Shown: positions 46,532-55,155 of the stretch, in pieces
Position numbering within the stretch: the first letter of the stretch is position 1
How the letters are laid out: each line of letters opens with the position of its first letter
Assembly: GCF_001544495.1 (NCBI RefSeq)
Contig: NZ_FCNZ02000009.1
Location: forward strand, 186,001-250,000
Direction: 5' to 3'
DNA length: 64,000 nt
Origin: Caballeronia telluris
Lineage (GTDB): Bacteria > Pseudomonadota > Gammaproteobacteria > Burkholderiales > Burkholderiaceae
Notes under the pieces: generated by a model
Seen by the model: the letters and a program-made list of their open reading frames with translations, nothing else
Databases searched by the model: none
What the model was told of the DNA's origin: nothing
Made by a program: the position numbers and the translations under genes

Positions 46532-46561
46532 TTGACAAATTCCGTGTCGAATGACTATAAT
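46532..46561 (+). promoter_or_regulatory. Strong sigma-70 promoter for tRNA-Lys
   Basis: Perfect TTGACA (46532-46537) and perfect TATAAT (46556-46561) with 18-nt spacing, ending 11 nt before the tRNA. The best promoter in the window. Confidence 0.92.
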
Positions 46562-46572
46562 TTCGGCTCTTT

Positions 46573-46648
46573 GGGTCGTTAGCTCAGCTGGTAGAGCAGC
46601 GGACTTTTAATCCGTTGGTCACAGGTTCGAATCCCGTACGGCCTACCA
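46573..46648 (+). tRNA. tRNA-Lys (UUU)
   Basis: A 76-nt tRNA with encoded CCA. The D arm AGCTCAGCTGGTAGAGC, the anticodon loop CTTTTAA (anticodon TTT at 46606-46608) and the T arm TTCGAAT all fold. The acceptor stem GGGTCGT/ACGGCCT has G-U pairs at two positions. The gene stands alone, with its own promoter and a downstream terminator. Confidence 0.97.
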
Positions 46649-46654
46649 AAGATC

Positions 46655-46688
46655 AAAAGGGTTACAGGCGAAAGCCTGTAACCCTTTT
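46655..46688 (+). terminator. Terminator after tRNA-Lys
   Basis: Very long perfect stem AAAAGGGTTACAGGC/GCCTGTAACCCTTTT with a GAAA tetraloop. Confidence 0.93.
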
Positions 46689-46998
46689 CCGTTTGCGCGC
46701 TCATCCGTCAGCCCGAATCGTTCCTTCCCCCCTCGCGTCTCAAAGCATCGCGGGATCATTTACATCCCCTCTACGATGTGTGCCGTACACGTGATCTGCG
46801 GGTAAAAATACGCATTCCTGATTAACCGGTTCCGTCGTTCGTCCCCTCCTCGCGGATGACATTCATCAACAATCCCGGCGCGCACTGGCGACAAAATAGA
46901 TGTCGAACCTTGTCCGCAGTTGCTACACGCCGCCTTCGAATGACCATCCGAATCGCACCGACGCAACGAGGACGCATCGCAAGCCAGCCGGATACGAC
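46689..46998. other. Intergenic region before the first ppk2
   Basis: About 310 nt, less GC-rich than the flanks. Several short readings run into the ppk2 frame upstream of its ATG, but no signal peptide, ribosome-binding site or domain supports them. I see no clear promoter. Confidence 0.4.
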
Positions 46999-48123
46999 AT
47001 GGAAGATCGAACGCAAGCCCACGAACATCCCGCGCCCGTCGAATACACGCGCACGGGCCCAACCCGCAGAAAAGTAAAACAAGGCGACGTCATCCACACC
47101 AACTCGCCGCTCGCCGCGCAACGCGACGAGGTCGGCAATGCAGTCGAGGCCGCCGGGGCGCTCGTCGCGAGCAGCATGCAGGACATTCTCGCGAAACATG
47201 CCTCACAGGAACCCGCGAGCCTCATCGAGACCGTGAAGACGCTGATGGCCGGCCTCTCGCCCGACGAAGCCGCGCTCCTTCGCACCGAGCTGCTGACGGG
47301 CGAACCCAATGCCTGGCATGCAAACGTGGCACGTCATCCTGACGAGGAACTCGCCTCCGGATGGCGCAATGGCGAATATCCCTACCGACATCTGATGTCG
47401 CGACGCAATTACGAAAGGCAGAAGTATCAGTTGCAGGTCGAATTGCTGAAGCTGCAAGCGTGGGTTCGCGAGACGGGTCAACGTCTCGTCGTGCTGTTCG
47501 AGGGACGCGACGCCGCCGGCAAGGGCGGCGCGATCAAGCGCTTCATGGAACACCTGAATCCGCGCGGCGCGAGAGTCGTCGCGCTCGAAAAGCCGACCGC
47601 GACCGAGCGCTCGCAATGGTATTTCCAGCGCTACGTGCAGCATCTGCCGACTGCGGGCGAGATCGTGCTCTTCGACCGCTCCTGGTACAACCGCGCGGGT
47701 GTCGAGCGCGTGATGCGCTTTTGCTCCGACGAGGAATACACCGACTTCATGCAGCAGGTGCCGGAATTCGAACGGCATCTCGTGAGAAGCGGCATCCATG
47801 TCGTCAAATTCTGGTTCTCGGTGAGCCGTGAAGAACAGCGCCGGCGTTTCAAGGAACGCGAAGTCCATCCGCTCAAGCAATGGAAGCTGAGTCCCGTCGA
47901 CCTCGCTTCGCTCGAAAAATGGGACGCATACACGCAAGCGAAGGAAGACATGTTCGCCCGAACCGATACCGCCGATTCTCCCTGGACTGTCATTCGCTCC
48001 GATTGCAAGAAGCGCGCGCGCCTGAACGCCATGCGTTATCTGCTGCACAAGCTGCCGTATGCGAACCGCGATATGAAGACGATCGGCCCCGTCGATTCGC
48101 TGATTGTCGGCCGGGCGCTGTAG
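46999..48123 (+). CDS. ppk2: Polyphosphate kinase 2 (first copy, long form)
   Basis: A 374-residue class-I PPK2 using polyphosphate to phosphorylate nucleoside diphosphates. About 115 N-terminal residues precede the kinase core. There, VVLFEGRDAAGKGGAIKRF is the Walker A region, ATERSQWYFQRYVQHLPTAGE follows, and FDRSWYNRAGVERVM is the Walker B region; WTVIRSDCKKRARLNAMRY closes the lid. The ATG at 46999 is used since the upstream extension lacks support. A second, shorter PPK2 lies at 52845 on the other strand. Confidence 0.93.
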   Translation: MEDRTQAHEHPAPVEYTRTGPTRRKVKQGDVIHTNSPLAAQRDEVGNAVEAAGALVASSMQDILAKHASQEPASLIETVKTLMAGLSPDEAALLRTELLTGEPNAWHANVARHPDEELASGWRNGEYPYRHLMSRRNYERQKYQLQVELLKLQAWVRETGQRLVVLFEGRDAAGKGGAIKRFMEHLNPRGARVVALEKPTATERSQWYFQRYVQHLPTAGEIVLFDRSWYNRAGVERVMRFCSDEEYTDFMQQVPEFERHLVRSGIHVVKFWFSVSREEQRRRFKEREVHPLKQWKLSPVDLASLEKWDAYTQAKEDMFARTDTADSPWTVIRSDCKKRARLNAMRYLLHKLPYANRDMKTIGPVDSLIVGRAL

Positions 48124-48541
48124 CGACCCACGAATTGCGCGGCGTCCGACACGCCCGGCGACGCGCAATCCAATACGCCCGTGATGCGTCGGCCGCCGGC
48201 CTGGAGCGCACCCTGATGCGCTCGCCACGACCGTCCGTTCGTTTAAATTCCCCGCATTCCCCCGCCTTTCGCCGACAAGAAGTTCGCAGAACTGTCTTAC
48301 AACTTCTTTTGGATCGGCGTATCTTTCTTGGCAGCGCACCCGCAGGGTTCGCCCGTCCACCGCGTGCAGGCATCGCGCCCGAAGCGCGCGGAATCCCACA
48401 ACCGTTTCGGCGGGCCTCGACAGCGCCCGCTTCAGGGGAGTCGCACCACCGCACCACCGCAATACCGCAGCCGTGCCGATTGCGTGCCCGCGCAGTGTCG
48501 TCGTCCGGGCCATTTGAAGATTTCGTCAAAGGAGAATCGCA
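48124..48541. other. 418-nt gap between ppk2 and the BON gene
   Basis: No gene found. An imperfect GC-rich inverted repeat (TTGCGCGGCG...CGACGCGCAA) just after ppk2 could end its transcript but has no T tract. The rest shows only a ribosome-binding site (AAAGGAG) before the BON gene. Confidence 0.4.
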
Positions 48542-48898
48542 GTGAAAAATGCACTGAAACCACTCAAATTGGCGGCTGGCGTTCTCGTCGTCATGGCGTC
48601 GATCGGCGTTGCGTCCATCAGCGCTCACGCGCAGTCGAGCGACGCAGCCGCGGCGCCCACCGCGAAATCGTCGAAGGCGTCGAACAAGGCGCTTTCCAAG
48701 GAAGTGCGGCGGGCGATGACGAAGACGAAGGGTCTGACTTCGTCGAACATCAATGTTCGCGTGCGCGACGGCGCGGTGACGCTCGCGGGCACCGTGCCCG
48801 ACAACTCGCAGATCGAGAAAGCGACGGAGGCCGCCAAAAGCGTACCCGGCGTGACATCGGTGAAAAACGCGATCACGATCCGCGAGGTCGGCCGGTAA
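48542..48898 (+). CDS. Periplasmic BON-domain protein
   Basis: A 118-residue exported protein: Sec signal (LKLAAGVLVVMASIGVASISAHA, cleavage near 31), an Ala/Lys-rich linker, and one BON domain (about 50-116) with INVRVRDGAVTLAGTVPD and VPGVTSVKNAITIRE. BON proteins such as OsmY and Kbp bind phospholipid or envelope surfaces and are often stress-induced. Starts at GTG with AAAGGAG upstream. It precedes the AspT-type antiporter by 228 nt. Confidence 0.88.
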   Translation: MKNALKPLKLAAGVLVVMASIGVASISAHAQSSDAAAAPTAKSSKASNKALSKEVRRAMTKTKGLTSSNINVRVRDGAVTLAGTVPDNSQIEKATEAAKSVPGVTSVKNAITIREVGR

Positions 48899-49126
48899 GC
48901 GCAGCAACAGTCTCGCGGCTTCGGCGCCGGTCGCGCACGCGTGACGAGCGTCGAAGCCGCGATTCCGTCGGCGCGCGCCGCAGCGCGCGAAACACGCGAC
49001 GTCACGCGTTGCATCGTCCGACCCAACCAGCCTCGCCGAGCGCCGGCGCCTGAACCATCCCGTCCACCGTCGATAAAGCCACCTATCATGAAGGCGGACA
49101 ACGCCCGATAAAAAGCGAGGTGAGAC

Positions 49127-50713
49127 GTGGAATTCGTCAGAACGCTACTCGAACAGCAGCCGCTGATGGCCGTGTTCCTCACCATCGCAATCGGCTATCT
49201 CGTCGGCGAAATCAATATCAAGGGCTTTTCGCTCGGCGTGGGCGCCGTGCTCTTCGTCGCGCTCGGGGTCGGCTGGTTCGCGCCCAAGGCGGCGCCGGCA
49301 CCGATGATCGGCACGCTCGGGCTTGCGCTCTTTCTCTATACGGTGGGCGTCCAGTACGGCAAGCAGTTCTTCCTCGGCCTGACGAGCGCGAACGGGCGCC
49401 GCGCCAACCTGATCGCGCTCGTCGGCGTGCTGGTGGCCGGCGTCGCGAGCATCGTCATCCAGCACGCGATGAATCTGAAACTCGGGTACGCGCTCGGCCT
49501 CTTCGCGGGATCGGGCACGAGCACGGCGGCGCTGCAGGCGACCATCGCGACGCTCGGCAACGACGACGCCGCCGTCGGCTACTCGGTCTCCTATCCGTTC
49601 GGCGTCGCCGGGCCGATCCTGCTGCTCTATCTCGCGTTCATGCTGAAGAAGCCGACGATCGACATGGCGGCGGGCGCGGGCCTCGAATACGTCGAGATCG
49701 CGCTCGCCAATCCGGCGCTCTTCGGCAAGACGCTCGGCGACGTGACCCCGCTGCTCCCCGCCGACGTGCAGATCGTCGCGCGCCGCTCGGCGCACCGCAA
49801 CGAACCGGCGACGCCCGCCATCGTGATCGGCGAAAACGACGTCCTGCTCGCCGTCGGGCCGAGCCAGGCGACGCTCGACCGCGCGCGCGAAGTCCTGGGC
49901 GTGGCGGCGCCGGGCCGCGTCACCCGGGATCGCAGCGATCTCGACTACATCCGCATTTTTGCGTCGCGCGCGACCGTGGTCGGCCGGCCGCTCGGCGATC
50001 TGCAACTGCCGGGCGACAAGGCGTCGATCGTCGCGCAGGTGCGCCGCGGCGACGCCGACATCCTGCCGGGCCCCGAACTCGTGCTCGAATTCGGCGACCG
50101 AATCGGCCTGCTCGCCAATCGCAGCGATTTTCCGGCGCTGCGCAAGTATTTCGGCGATTCGATCAAGGGCACGGCCGAGTTCAGCTACATCTCGATCGGC
50201 CTCGGCATGGCGCTCGGCTTTCTGCTCGGCGCGGTGCAGATTCCGCTGCCGGGCATCGGCAAGCTCGCGCTGGGGCTCTCGGGCGTGCTGATCGTCGCGC
50301 TCGTGCTGGGGCGGCTGCGGCGCACCGGCGGCATGAACTGGACGATCCCGCTTTCCGCCAACCTCGTGATGCGCAACCTCGGTCTCACGCTCTTTCTCGC
50401 GCAGGTCGGGATGGCGTCGGGGCCGAAGTTCGCGGCGACTGTCACCGAGACGGGCTTGCTGATGCTCGGTCTCGGCGCGATCGTGCTGCTCGCGCTGGCG
50501 GTGCCGGTGCTGGTGCTCGGGCTCGTCGTGTACCGCATGCCCTTCGACGAAGTGGCAGGCATCGTCGCGGGCGCGTGCGGCAATCCGGCGATCCTCGCGT
50601 TCGCGAACAAGCTCGGTCCGACCGAGCGCCCCGACATCGGCTACGCGATGATCTTTCCCGGCATGACGATCGTGAAGATCCTGTTCGTCGACATCGTCGG
50701 CGCGCTGATGTAG
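49127..50713 (+). CDS. AspT-family antiporter (YidE/YbjL type), copy 1
   Basis: A 528-residue aspartate:alanine-exchanger-family membrane protein. Two Asp-Al_Ex membrane halves (about 10-165 and 350-528) flank two TrkA-C (RCK_C) domains at about 180-340. The repeated signature GLFAGSGTSTAALQATIATLG and GIVAGACGNPAILAFANKLG lies in each half. It starts at GTG behind a GAGGTGA site. No decarboxylase is adjacent, so its exchange substrate is unknown, unlike the aspT at 56921. Confidence 0.87.
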   Translation: MEFVRTLLEQQPLMAVFLTIAIGYLVGEINIKGFSLGVGAVLFVALGVGWFAPKAAPAPMIGTLGLALFLYTVGVQYGKQFFLGLTSANGRRANLIALVGVLVAGVASIVIQHAMNLKLGYALGLFAGSGTSTAALQATIATLGNDDAAVGYSVSYPFGVAGPILLLYLAFMLKKPTIDMAAGAGLEYVEIALANPALFGKTLGDVTPLLPADVQIVARRSAHRNEPATPAIVIGENDVLLAVGPSQATLDRAREVLGVAAPGRVTRDRSDLDYIRIFASRATVVGRPLGDLQLPGDKASIVAQVRRGDADILPGPELVLEFGDRIGLLANRSDFPALRKYFGDSIKGTAEFSYISIGLGMALGFLLGAVQIPLPGIGKLALGLSGVLIVALVLGRLRRTGGMNWTIPLSANLVMRNLGLTLFLAQVGMASGPKFAATVTETGLLMLGLGAIVLLALAVPVLVLGLVVYRMPFDEVAGIVAGACGNPAILAFANKLGPTERPDIGYAMIFPGMTIVKILFVDIVGALM

Positions 50714-50719
50714 CGCGCG

Positions 50720-50974
50720 TCAGGCGAAGCCGTCGCGCAGGATTTGCGCGGTCAGCGGGCGGTTCTTCCAGTGCATGCTGTGGATGCGCTTCTGTAGCTG
50801 GCCGAGCGCGTTGGGATCGATGTTCCGGTAGGTCAGCACCGCGGCCGGGCGCGAGCCTTCGCCGGGCGCGCGCTCGATCTCGTCGAAAGGCGGAAAGCCG
50901 TACTTCGCGAGGAACTCGCGGATTTCGTCGTCGGACGTATCGGGGTCGAGGTTGCCGAGAAAAAGACGTGCCAT
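50720..50974 (-). CDS. RRM-type RNA-binding protein
   Basis: An 84-residue single RNA recognition motif protein: RLFLGNLDPDTSDDEIREFLAKYGF is RNP2 and helix 1, and RPAAVLTYRNIDPNALGQ matches the RNP1 area, though aromatic positions are weakly conserved. AGGAG lies 8 nt before the ATG. Small bacterial RRMs are of unknown function, some cold-inducible. It ends 6 nt from the convergent AspT gene. Confidence 0.82.
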   Translation of the reverse strand: MARLFLGNLDPDTSDDEIREFLAKYGFPPFDEIERAPGEGSRPAAVLTYRNIDPNALGQLQKRIHSMHWKNRPLTAQILRDGFA

Positions 50975-51072
50975 CGCAAAACTCCTGTTGATCGGCCGAG
51001 CCATGACGTTGCTCACGGACCTCGTGAACTCATAGTAGGCAATGCGTCCGGGGGCCGCAAATCCATGTGCGC

Positions 51073-52794
51073 TCATCGGACGCCGTCCGCTGAAGCCGCA
51101 CGCCGGTGAAAATCGACCGCCTGGTCGAGGTTGTGGAACATGCGTTCCCGGCCGAGCGTTGCGCCGAGCGGCGAACGCTGCACCATCTCCAGCACACCCG
51201 GATTCAGCCCGACCAGCCACAGCGACACGCCCACCTGGCGAAAGTGCGCCTCGGCCTGCGTGAGCATCTTGAGCGCGGTGTATTCGATGTCGAACACGCC
51301 GCCGAGATCCAGCACCACGACGCGCGGCGCGGCCTCTTCGATGAACGCGCGCATCTTCTGCCCGACGAGCTCTGCGTTGGCGAAGAAGATGCGGCCTTCC
51401 GGCCGCAGCACCAGCATGCCGGGAATGGCATCGTCGCCCGGGTGCGCCGCCGACGACGGCCGGAACACGTTGGTGCCCGGCTTCCTCAGCAGCACGTAGA
51501 CAGGCGGATTCGACACCTGGTACGCGAGCGCCACGAGCGACACGACGATCGCCACGACAATTCCCTGCAACGTGCCGAGCAGCACGACGCCCGCCAGCGC
51601 GACCAGCGCCCACACGAGCTCCGTGCGACGGATTCTCACGATCGCGCGAAACTCGGCGGGATCGAAGAGGCCGACCGAGTACACGATGACGACGGCGCCC
51701 AGCGTCGCCTGCGGGATCAGGCCGATCAGCGGTGCGAGCAGCAGCATCGAGCCGAGCGCGACGGCGGCCGTCACGAGTTCCGCCGCCTGCGTGACCGCGC
51801 CCGCGCTGCGATTGACCGCCGTCTGTGTCGTGCCGCCGCCGGCGGGCATCACGCCGGTGAACGCGCCCGCGAGATTCGCGAGGCCCGTCGCGAACAGTTC
51901 CCGGTTCGCGCGCGGCGTCGGCTCGCCCTCGCGCACGAACGCGCGCCCCGCCGCGATGGTCTCCGTGAAACTCATCAGCGCAGTGCCGAGCGCGACGGGC
52001 CAGAGCATCTCGACGAGCGCGAGATCGGGCATCGTCAGCGTCGGCAGTCCGGTCGGAACATGGCCGACCGTTTCGACGCCGTGCGCCTGCAACCCGAGCA
52101 GGCTCACGCCCGCGATCGCCGCCGCCACCGCGACGAGCGGCGCCGGCAGACGCGGCGTGAAGCGCTCGAACGCGAGCAACGCGGCAGCCGTCGCGGCGCC
52201 GACGGCGATCGTCGTCATGGAGGCATGCGGGATGCCCTGCGCGATCGCCAGCAGGTTGTGAAAGAACGAGCCTTTGGCGAAGTGAATGCCAAGGAGCTTC
52301 GGAATCTGATCGACGACGATGACGACCGCGATTCCCGCCTTGAACCCGACCAGCACCGGCTCGGAGATGAAGTTCGCGAGAAACCCGAGCCGCAGCAGCG
52401 ACGCCAGCAAGAGAATCACGCCGACGAGCGCCGTCACAGTCACCGTCGCGGTCACGAGCTGGGCGGCGTCGCCGTCCGGCACCGCGCGGCCGAGCGCCGA
52501 GGCGACGAGGATCGCGAGTGTCGTGGTCGTGCTGACGCTGAGCGGCCTCGATGTTCCGAAGAGCGCGTAGATCACCATCGGCACGAAGGCGGTGTAGAGG
52601 CCGATCTGCACGGGCAGGCCCGCGACCGTCGCGTAGGCGAGCGCCTTTGGAATCACGACGGCGGAGGCCGTCAGTCCCGCGATCAGGTCGGGCTTCGCCC
52701 ACGCCATGCGGTAGTGGGCGATCCAGTCGGGCACGATGCCCTGCGTGGCGCGTGAGGCATGATCCGGCGATTGCTGCGCCATGACTCGGCCCAT
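51073..52794 (-). CDS. SulP-family anion transporter with STAS domain
   Basis: A 573-residue inner-membrane transporter. The membrane domain (about 30-430, about 14 segments in a 7+7 repeat) has VVIPKALAYATVAGLPVQIGLYTAFVPM-type SulP signature and ATGLANLAGAFTGVMPAGGG. A cytoplasmic STAS domain (about 450-560; RIFFANAELVGQKM and VVVLDLGGVFDIEYTALKML) follows. Substrates in the family range from sulfate to bicarbonate and dicarboxylates; none can be fixed here. It lies downstream of ppk2 and the decarboxylase genes on the same strand. Confidence 0.88.
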   Translation of the reverse strand: MGRVMAQQSPDHASRATQGIVPDWIAHYRMAWAKPDLIAGLTASAVVIPKALAYATVAGLPVQIGLYTAFVPMVIYALFGTSRPLSVSTTTTLAILVASALGRAVPDGDAAQLVTATVTVTALVGVILLLASLLRLGFLANFISEPVLVGFKAGIAVVIVVDQIPKLLGIHFAKGSFFHNLLAIAQGIPHASMTTIAVGAATAAALLAFERFTPRLPAPLVAVAAAIAGVSLLGLQAHGVETVGHVPTGLPTLTMPDLALVEMLWPVALGTALMSFTETIAAGRAFVREGEPTPRANRELFATGLANLAGAFTGVMPAGGGTTQTAVNRSAGAVTQAAELVTAAVALGSMLLLAPLIGLIPQATLGAVVIVYSVGLFDPAEFRAIVRIRRTELVWALVALAGVVLLGTLQGIVVAIVVSLVALAYQVSNPPVYVLLRKPGTNVFRPSSAAHPGDDAIPGMLVLRPEGRIFFANAELVGQKMRAFIEEAAPRVVVLDLGGVFDIEYTALKMLTQAEAHFRQVGVSLWLVGLNPGVLEMVQRSPLGATLGRERMFHNLDQAVDFHRRAASADGVR

Positions 52795-52844
52795 CCAGAA
52801 AGATCGGGGACGTAGAGCGCCGGTGCGTCGGCGGGCGGCGTGGC

Positions 52845-53678
52845 TCAGAACGTCTCCGGCACGTACCTGTACGGAAAATCCGGTTCGTGATAGCCCTTCG
52901 GCGCCTGCCGCTTCGGCAGCGTGATCCTGGGCCGCGGCATCGCTTCATAGGGAATGCTTTTCAGCAGATGCGTGATGATGTTGAGCCGCACGCGCTTCTT
53001 GCTGTTGGAACGCGCGACGAACCAGGGCGCGAAATCGGTGTCGGTGGCGGCGAACATGTCGTCGCGCGCGCGGGAGTAGTCGTACCAGCGGCTATACGAA
53101 TCCAGGTCCATGCGCGAGAGCTTCCAGACCTTGCGCCCGTCGTGGATGCGCGCCTGTAGCCGCCGCGTCTGCTCTTCTTCGCTCACTTCGAGCCAGTACT
53201 TGATGAGCGTGACCCCCGATTCGACGATCGCCCGTTCGACGAGCGGCACCCCTTTCAGAAACGATTCGCACTGTTCCTTCGTGCAAAAGCCCATCACGCG
53301 CTCGACGCCCGCGCGGTTGTACCAGCTCCGATCGAAAATCACGATCTCGCCCGCGGCCGGCAGATGCGGCAGGTAACGCTGCACGTACATCTGGCTCTTC
53401 TCGCGATCGGTCGGCGCAGGCAGGGCGATCACGCGAAACACGCGCGGGCTCACGCGTTCGGTGATCGCCTTGATCGTGCCGCCCTTGCCCGCGCCGTCGC
53501 GTCCCTCGAAGACGATGCAGATCTTCGCGCCCGTCTGCACGACCCATTCCTGAAGCTTCACCAGTTCAACGTGCAGCCGTGCAAGCTCCTTGTCGTAGGC
53601 CTTGTTCGACATCGGGGCTTCTGCTTCGGTTTCGTCGCTGGCTTCGGTCTCGTGCCTGTTTCCTTTGCCCTTGCCCAT
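52845..53678 (-). CDS. ppk2: Polyphosphate kinase 2 (second copy, short form)
   Basis: A 277-residue class-I PPK2: acidic N-terminus, IVFEGRDGAGKGGTIKAITE (Walker A), TDREKSQMYVQRYLPHLPAAGE, FDRSWYNRAGVERVMGF (Walker B), and the C-terminal RPRITLPKRQ region. It lacks the 100-residue N-terminal part of the copy at 46999 and is on the opposite strand, so the two are not a local tandem duplication. It is likely co-transcribed with gad and the genes upstream. Confidence 0.93.
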   Translation of the reverse strand: MGKGKGNRHETEASDETEAEAPMSNKAYDKELARLHVELVKLQEWVVQTGAKICIVFEGRDGAGKGGTIKAITERVSPRVFRVIALPAPTDREKSQMYVQRYLPHLPAAGEIVIFDRSWYNRAGVERVMGFCTKEQCESFLKGVPLVERAIVESGVTLIKYWLEVSEEEQTRRLQARIHDGRKVWKLSRMDLDSYSRWYDYSRARDDMFAATDTDFAPWFVARSNSKKRVRLNIITHLLKSIPYEAMPRPRITLPKRQAPKGYHEPDFPYRYVPETF

Positions 53679-53750
53679 GGTGTTCTCTCTTCGAGTCGTG
53701 CGCGCGTCCGCTTAACCGTCAACAGCGAGATTGCGAGCGGACGCGCCGTA

Positions 53751-55130
53751 TCAGCACTTCGCCGCCGTGGTCTTTTCGTCGGCGTGGCCATGCAGCGTCG
53801 GCGCGGTCGCGCTGCCGCCGTGCTGCTCCAGATACTTGCACGCGCCGATGATGTCCCGCGCCAGAATCATCGCGACGTTGTGGTTGATGTGCGGCCGCAC
53901 GACCACGCGCAGGCTTCTCACTTCCTGCGCATCGGGCGGCATCGAATACGCCGACAGCACCCAGCCCTTCTCGCGCACCTTGTTCGAGACGTCGAACTCG
54001 TTGAAGTTCTTCACCTTCGGATCGAGCGTGACGGCCACCACCGGAATGCGCTGCGTCTCGTTCATGATCGTGAAGTAGCCGCTTTCGACGAGCGCGTTGC
54101 GCAGCGCCACGGCGTTGTTCAGCGTGTGCGTCATGCCGCGCTTGTAGCCGTCGAAGCCGAGCCGCAGGAACTGGTAGTACTGCACGGCGATCGGCGCGGC
54201 GTTGCGGCTGAAGTTGAGCGTCGCCGTGGGCATCTCGCCACCCAGATAGTTGACGTAGAAGATCAGGTCTTCGTTGAACACCTTGCGTTCACGGAACACG
54301 ACCCAGCCGAGACCCGGCGGCGTGAGGCCGAACTTGTGCCCCGACGCGTTGATCGACTGCACGCGCGGCAGCCGGAAGTCCCACTTGTAGTCGGGATACA
54401 GGAACGGATTCACGAAGCCGCCGGACGCGCCGTCGATATGCATCGGGATCGAGATGCCCGTCTTCTTCTCGTAGGCGTCGAGCCAGTCGTGGATTTCCTG
54501 GATGTCGTCGTCCTCGCCGGTGAAGGTCTGGCCCGCGATCGCGACCACGGCGATCGTGTTCTCGTCGACGAACTTGTCGAGATGCTCGGCGCTCAGCCGA
54601 TAGTTGCCCGGCTTGAGCGGCACGATGCGCGGTTCGACGTCGAAGTAGCGCAGGAACTTCTTCCAGACGATCTGCACGTTGCCGCCCGTCACCATGTTCG
54701 GGCGCGTCGCGTCCTTGCCCGCCTTCTCGCGCGCCTGACGCCAGTTCCACTTGTGCGCGAGGCCCGCGAGCATGCACGCCTCCGACGAGCCGATCGTCGC
54801 CGTGCCATAAGGCTCGACGCCCTTCGGGCCGTTCCATAGCTGATGCAGCCACTTCACCATCCGCGTTTCCATCGCGAAGACTTGCGGATACATGTCATGG
54901 TCGATGTAGTTCTTGTACATGTTGCGCTTCGCGACCTCGACCGCTTCCGGCTCCGCGAAGGTCGTGACGAACGACGACATGTTCAGCATCGGATTGGTGT
55001 CGGTCCATTCCTCGCTGACGACGAGCGCGGCGGCCGCGCGCGCCGAGATGCCCGACTGCGGAAACTCGTCCTCGGGTATCGGGAGGTTGAACTCGTCGTA
55101 AGGCGTGACTTTGTCCATCGATGTGGTCAT
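53751..55130 (-). CDS. gadB: Glutamate decarboxylase
   Basis: PLP enzyme turning glutamate to GABA and CO2 while consuming a cytosolic proton. The 459-residue group-II decarboxylase has YGTATIGSSEACMLAGLA, PMHIDGASGGFVNPF with the PLP-binding Asp, and the Schiff-base lysine in INASGHKFGLTPPG. YLGGEMPTATLNFSR also fits bacterial GadB. GGAG lies before the ATG at 55130. No GadC antiporter is present in the window, and the gene follows asdA by 25 nt. Confidence 0.94.
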   Translation of the reverse strand: MTTSMDKVTPYDEFNLPIPEDEFPQSGISARAAAALVVSEEWTDTNPMLNMSSFVTTFAEPEAVEVAKRNMYKNYIDHDMYPQVFAMETRMVKWLHQLWNGPKGVEPYGTATIGSSEACMLAGLAHKWNWRQAREKAGKDATRPNMVTGGNVQIVWKKFLRYFDVEPRIVPLKPGNYRLSAEHLDKFVDENTIAVVAIAGQTFTGEDDDIQEIHDWLDAYEKKTGISIPMHIDGASGGFVNPFLYPDYKWDFRLPRVQSINASGHKFGLTPPGLGWVVFRERKVFNEDLIFYVNYLGGEMPTATLNFSRNAAPIAVQYYQFLRLGFDGYKRGMTHTLNNAVALRNALVESGYFTIMNETQRIPVVAVTLDPKVKNFNEFDVSNKVREKGWVLSAYSMPPDAQEVRSLRVVVRPHINHNVAMILARDIIGACKYLEQHGGSATAPTLHGHADEKTTAAKC

Positions 55131-55155
55131 TTGCTTCTCCTGTGGAGGATGCAAG

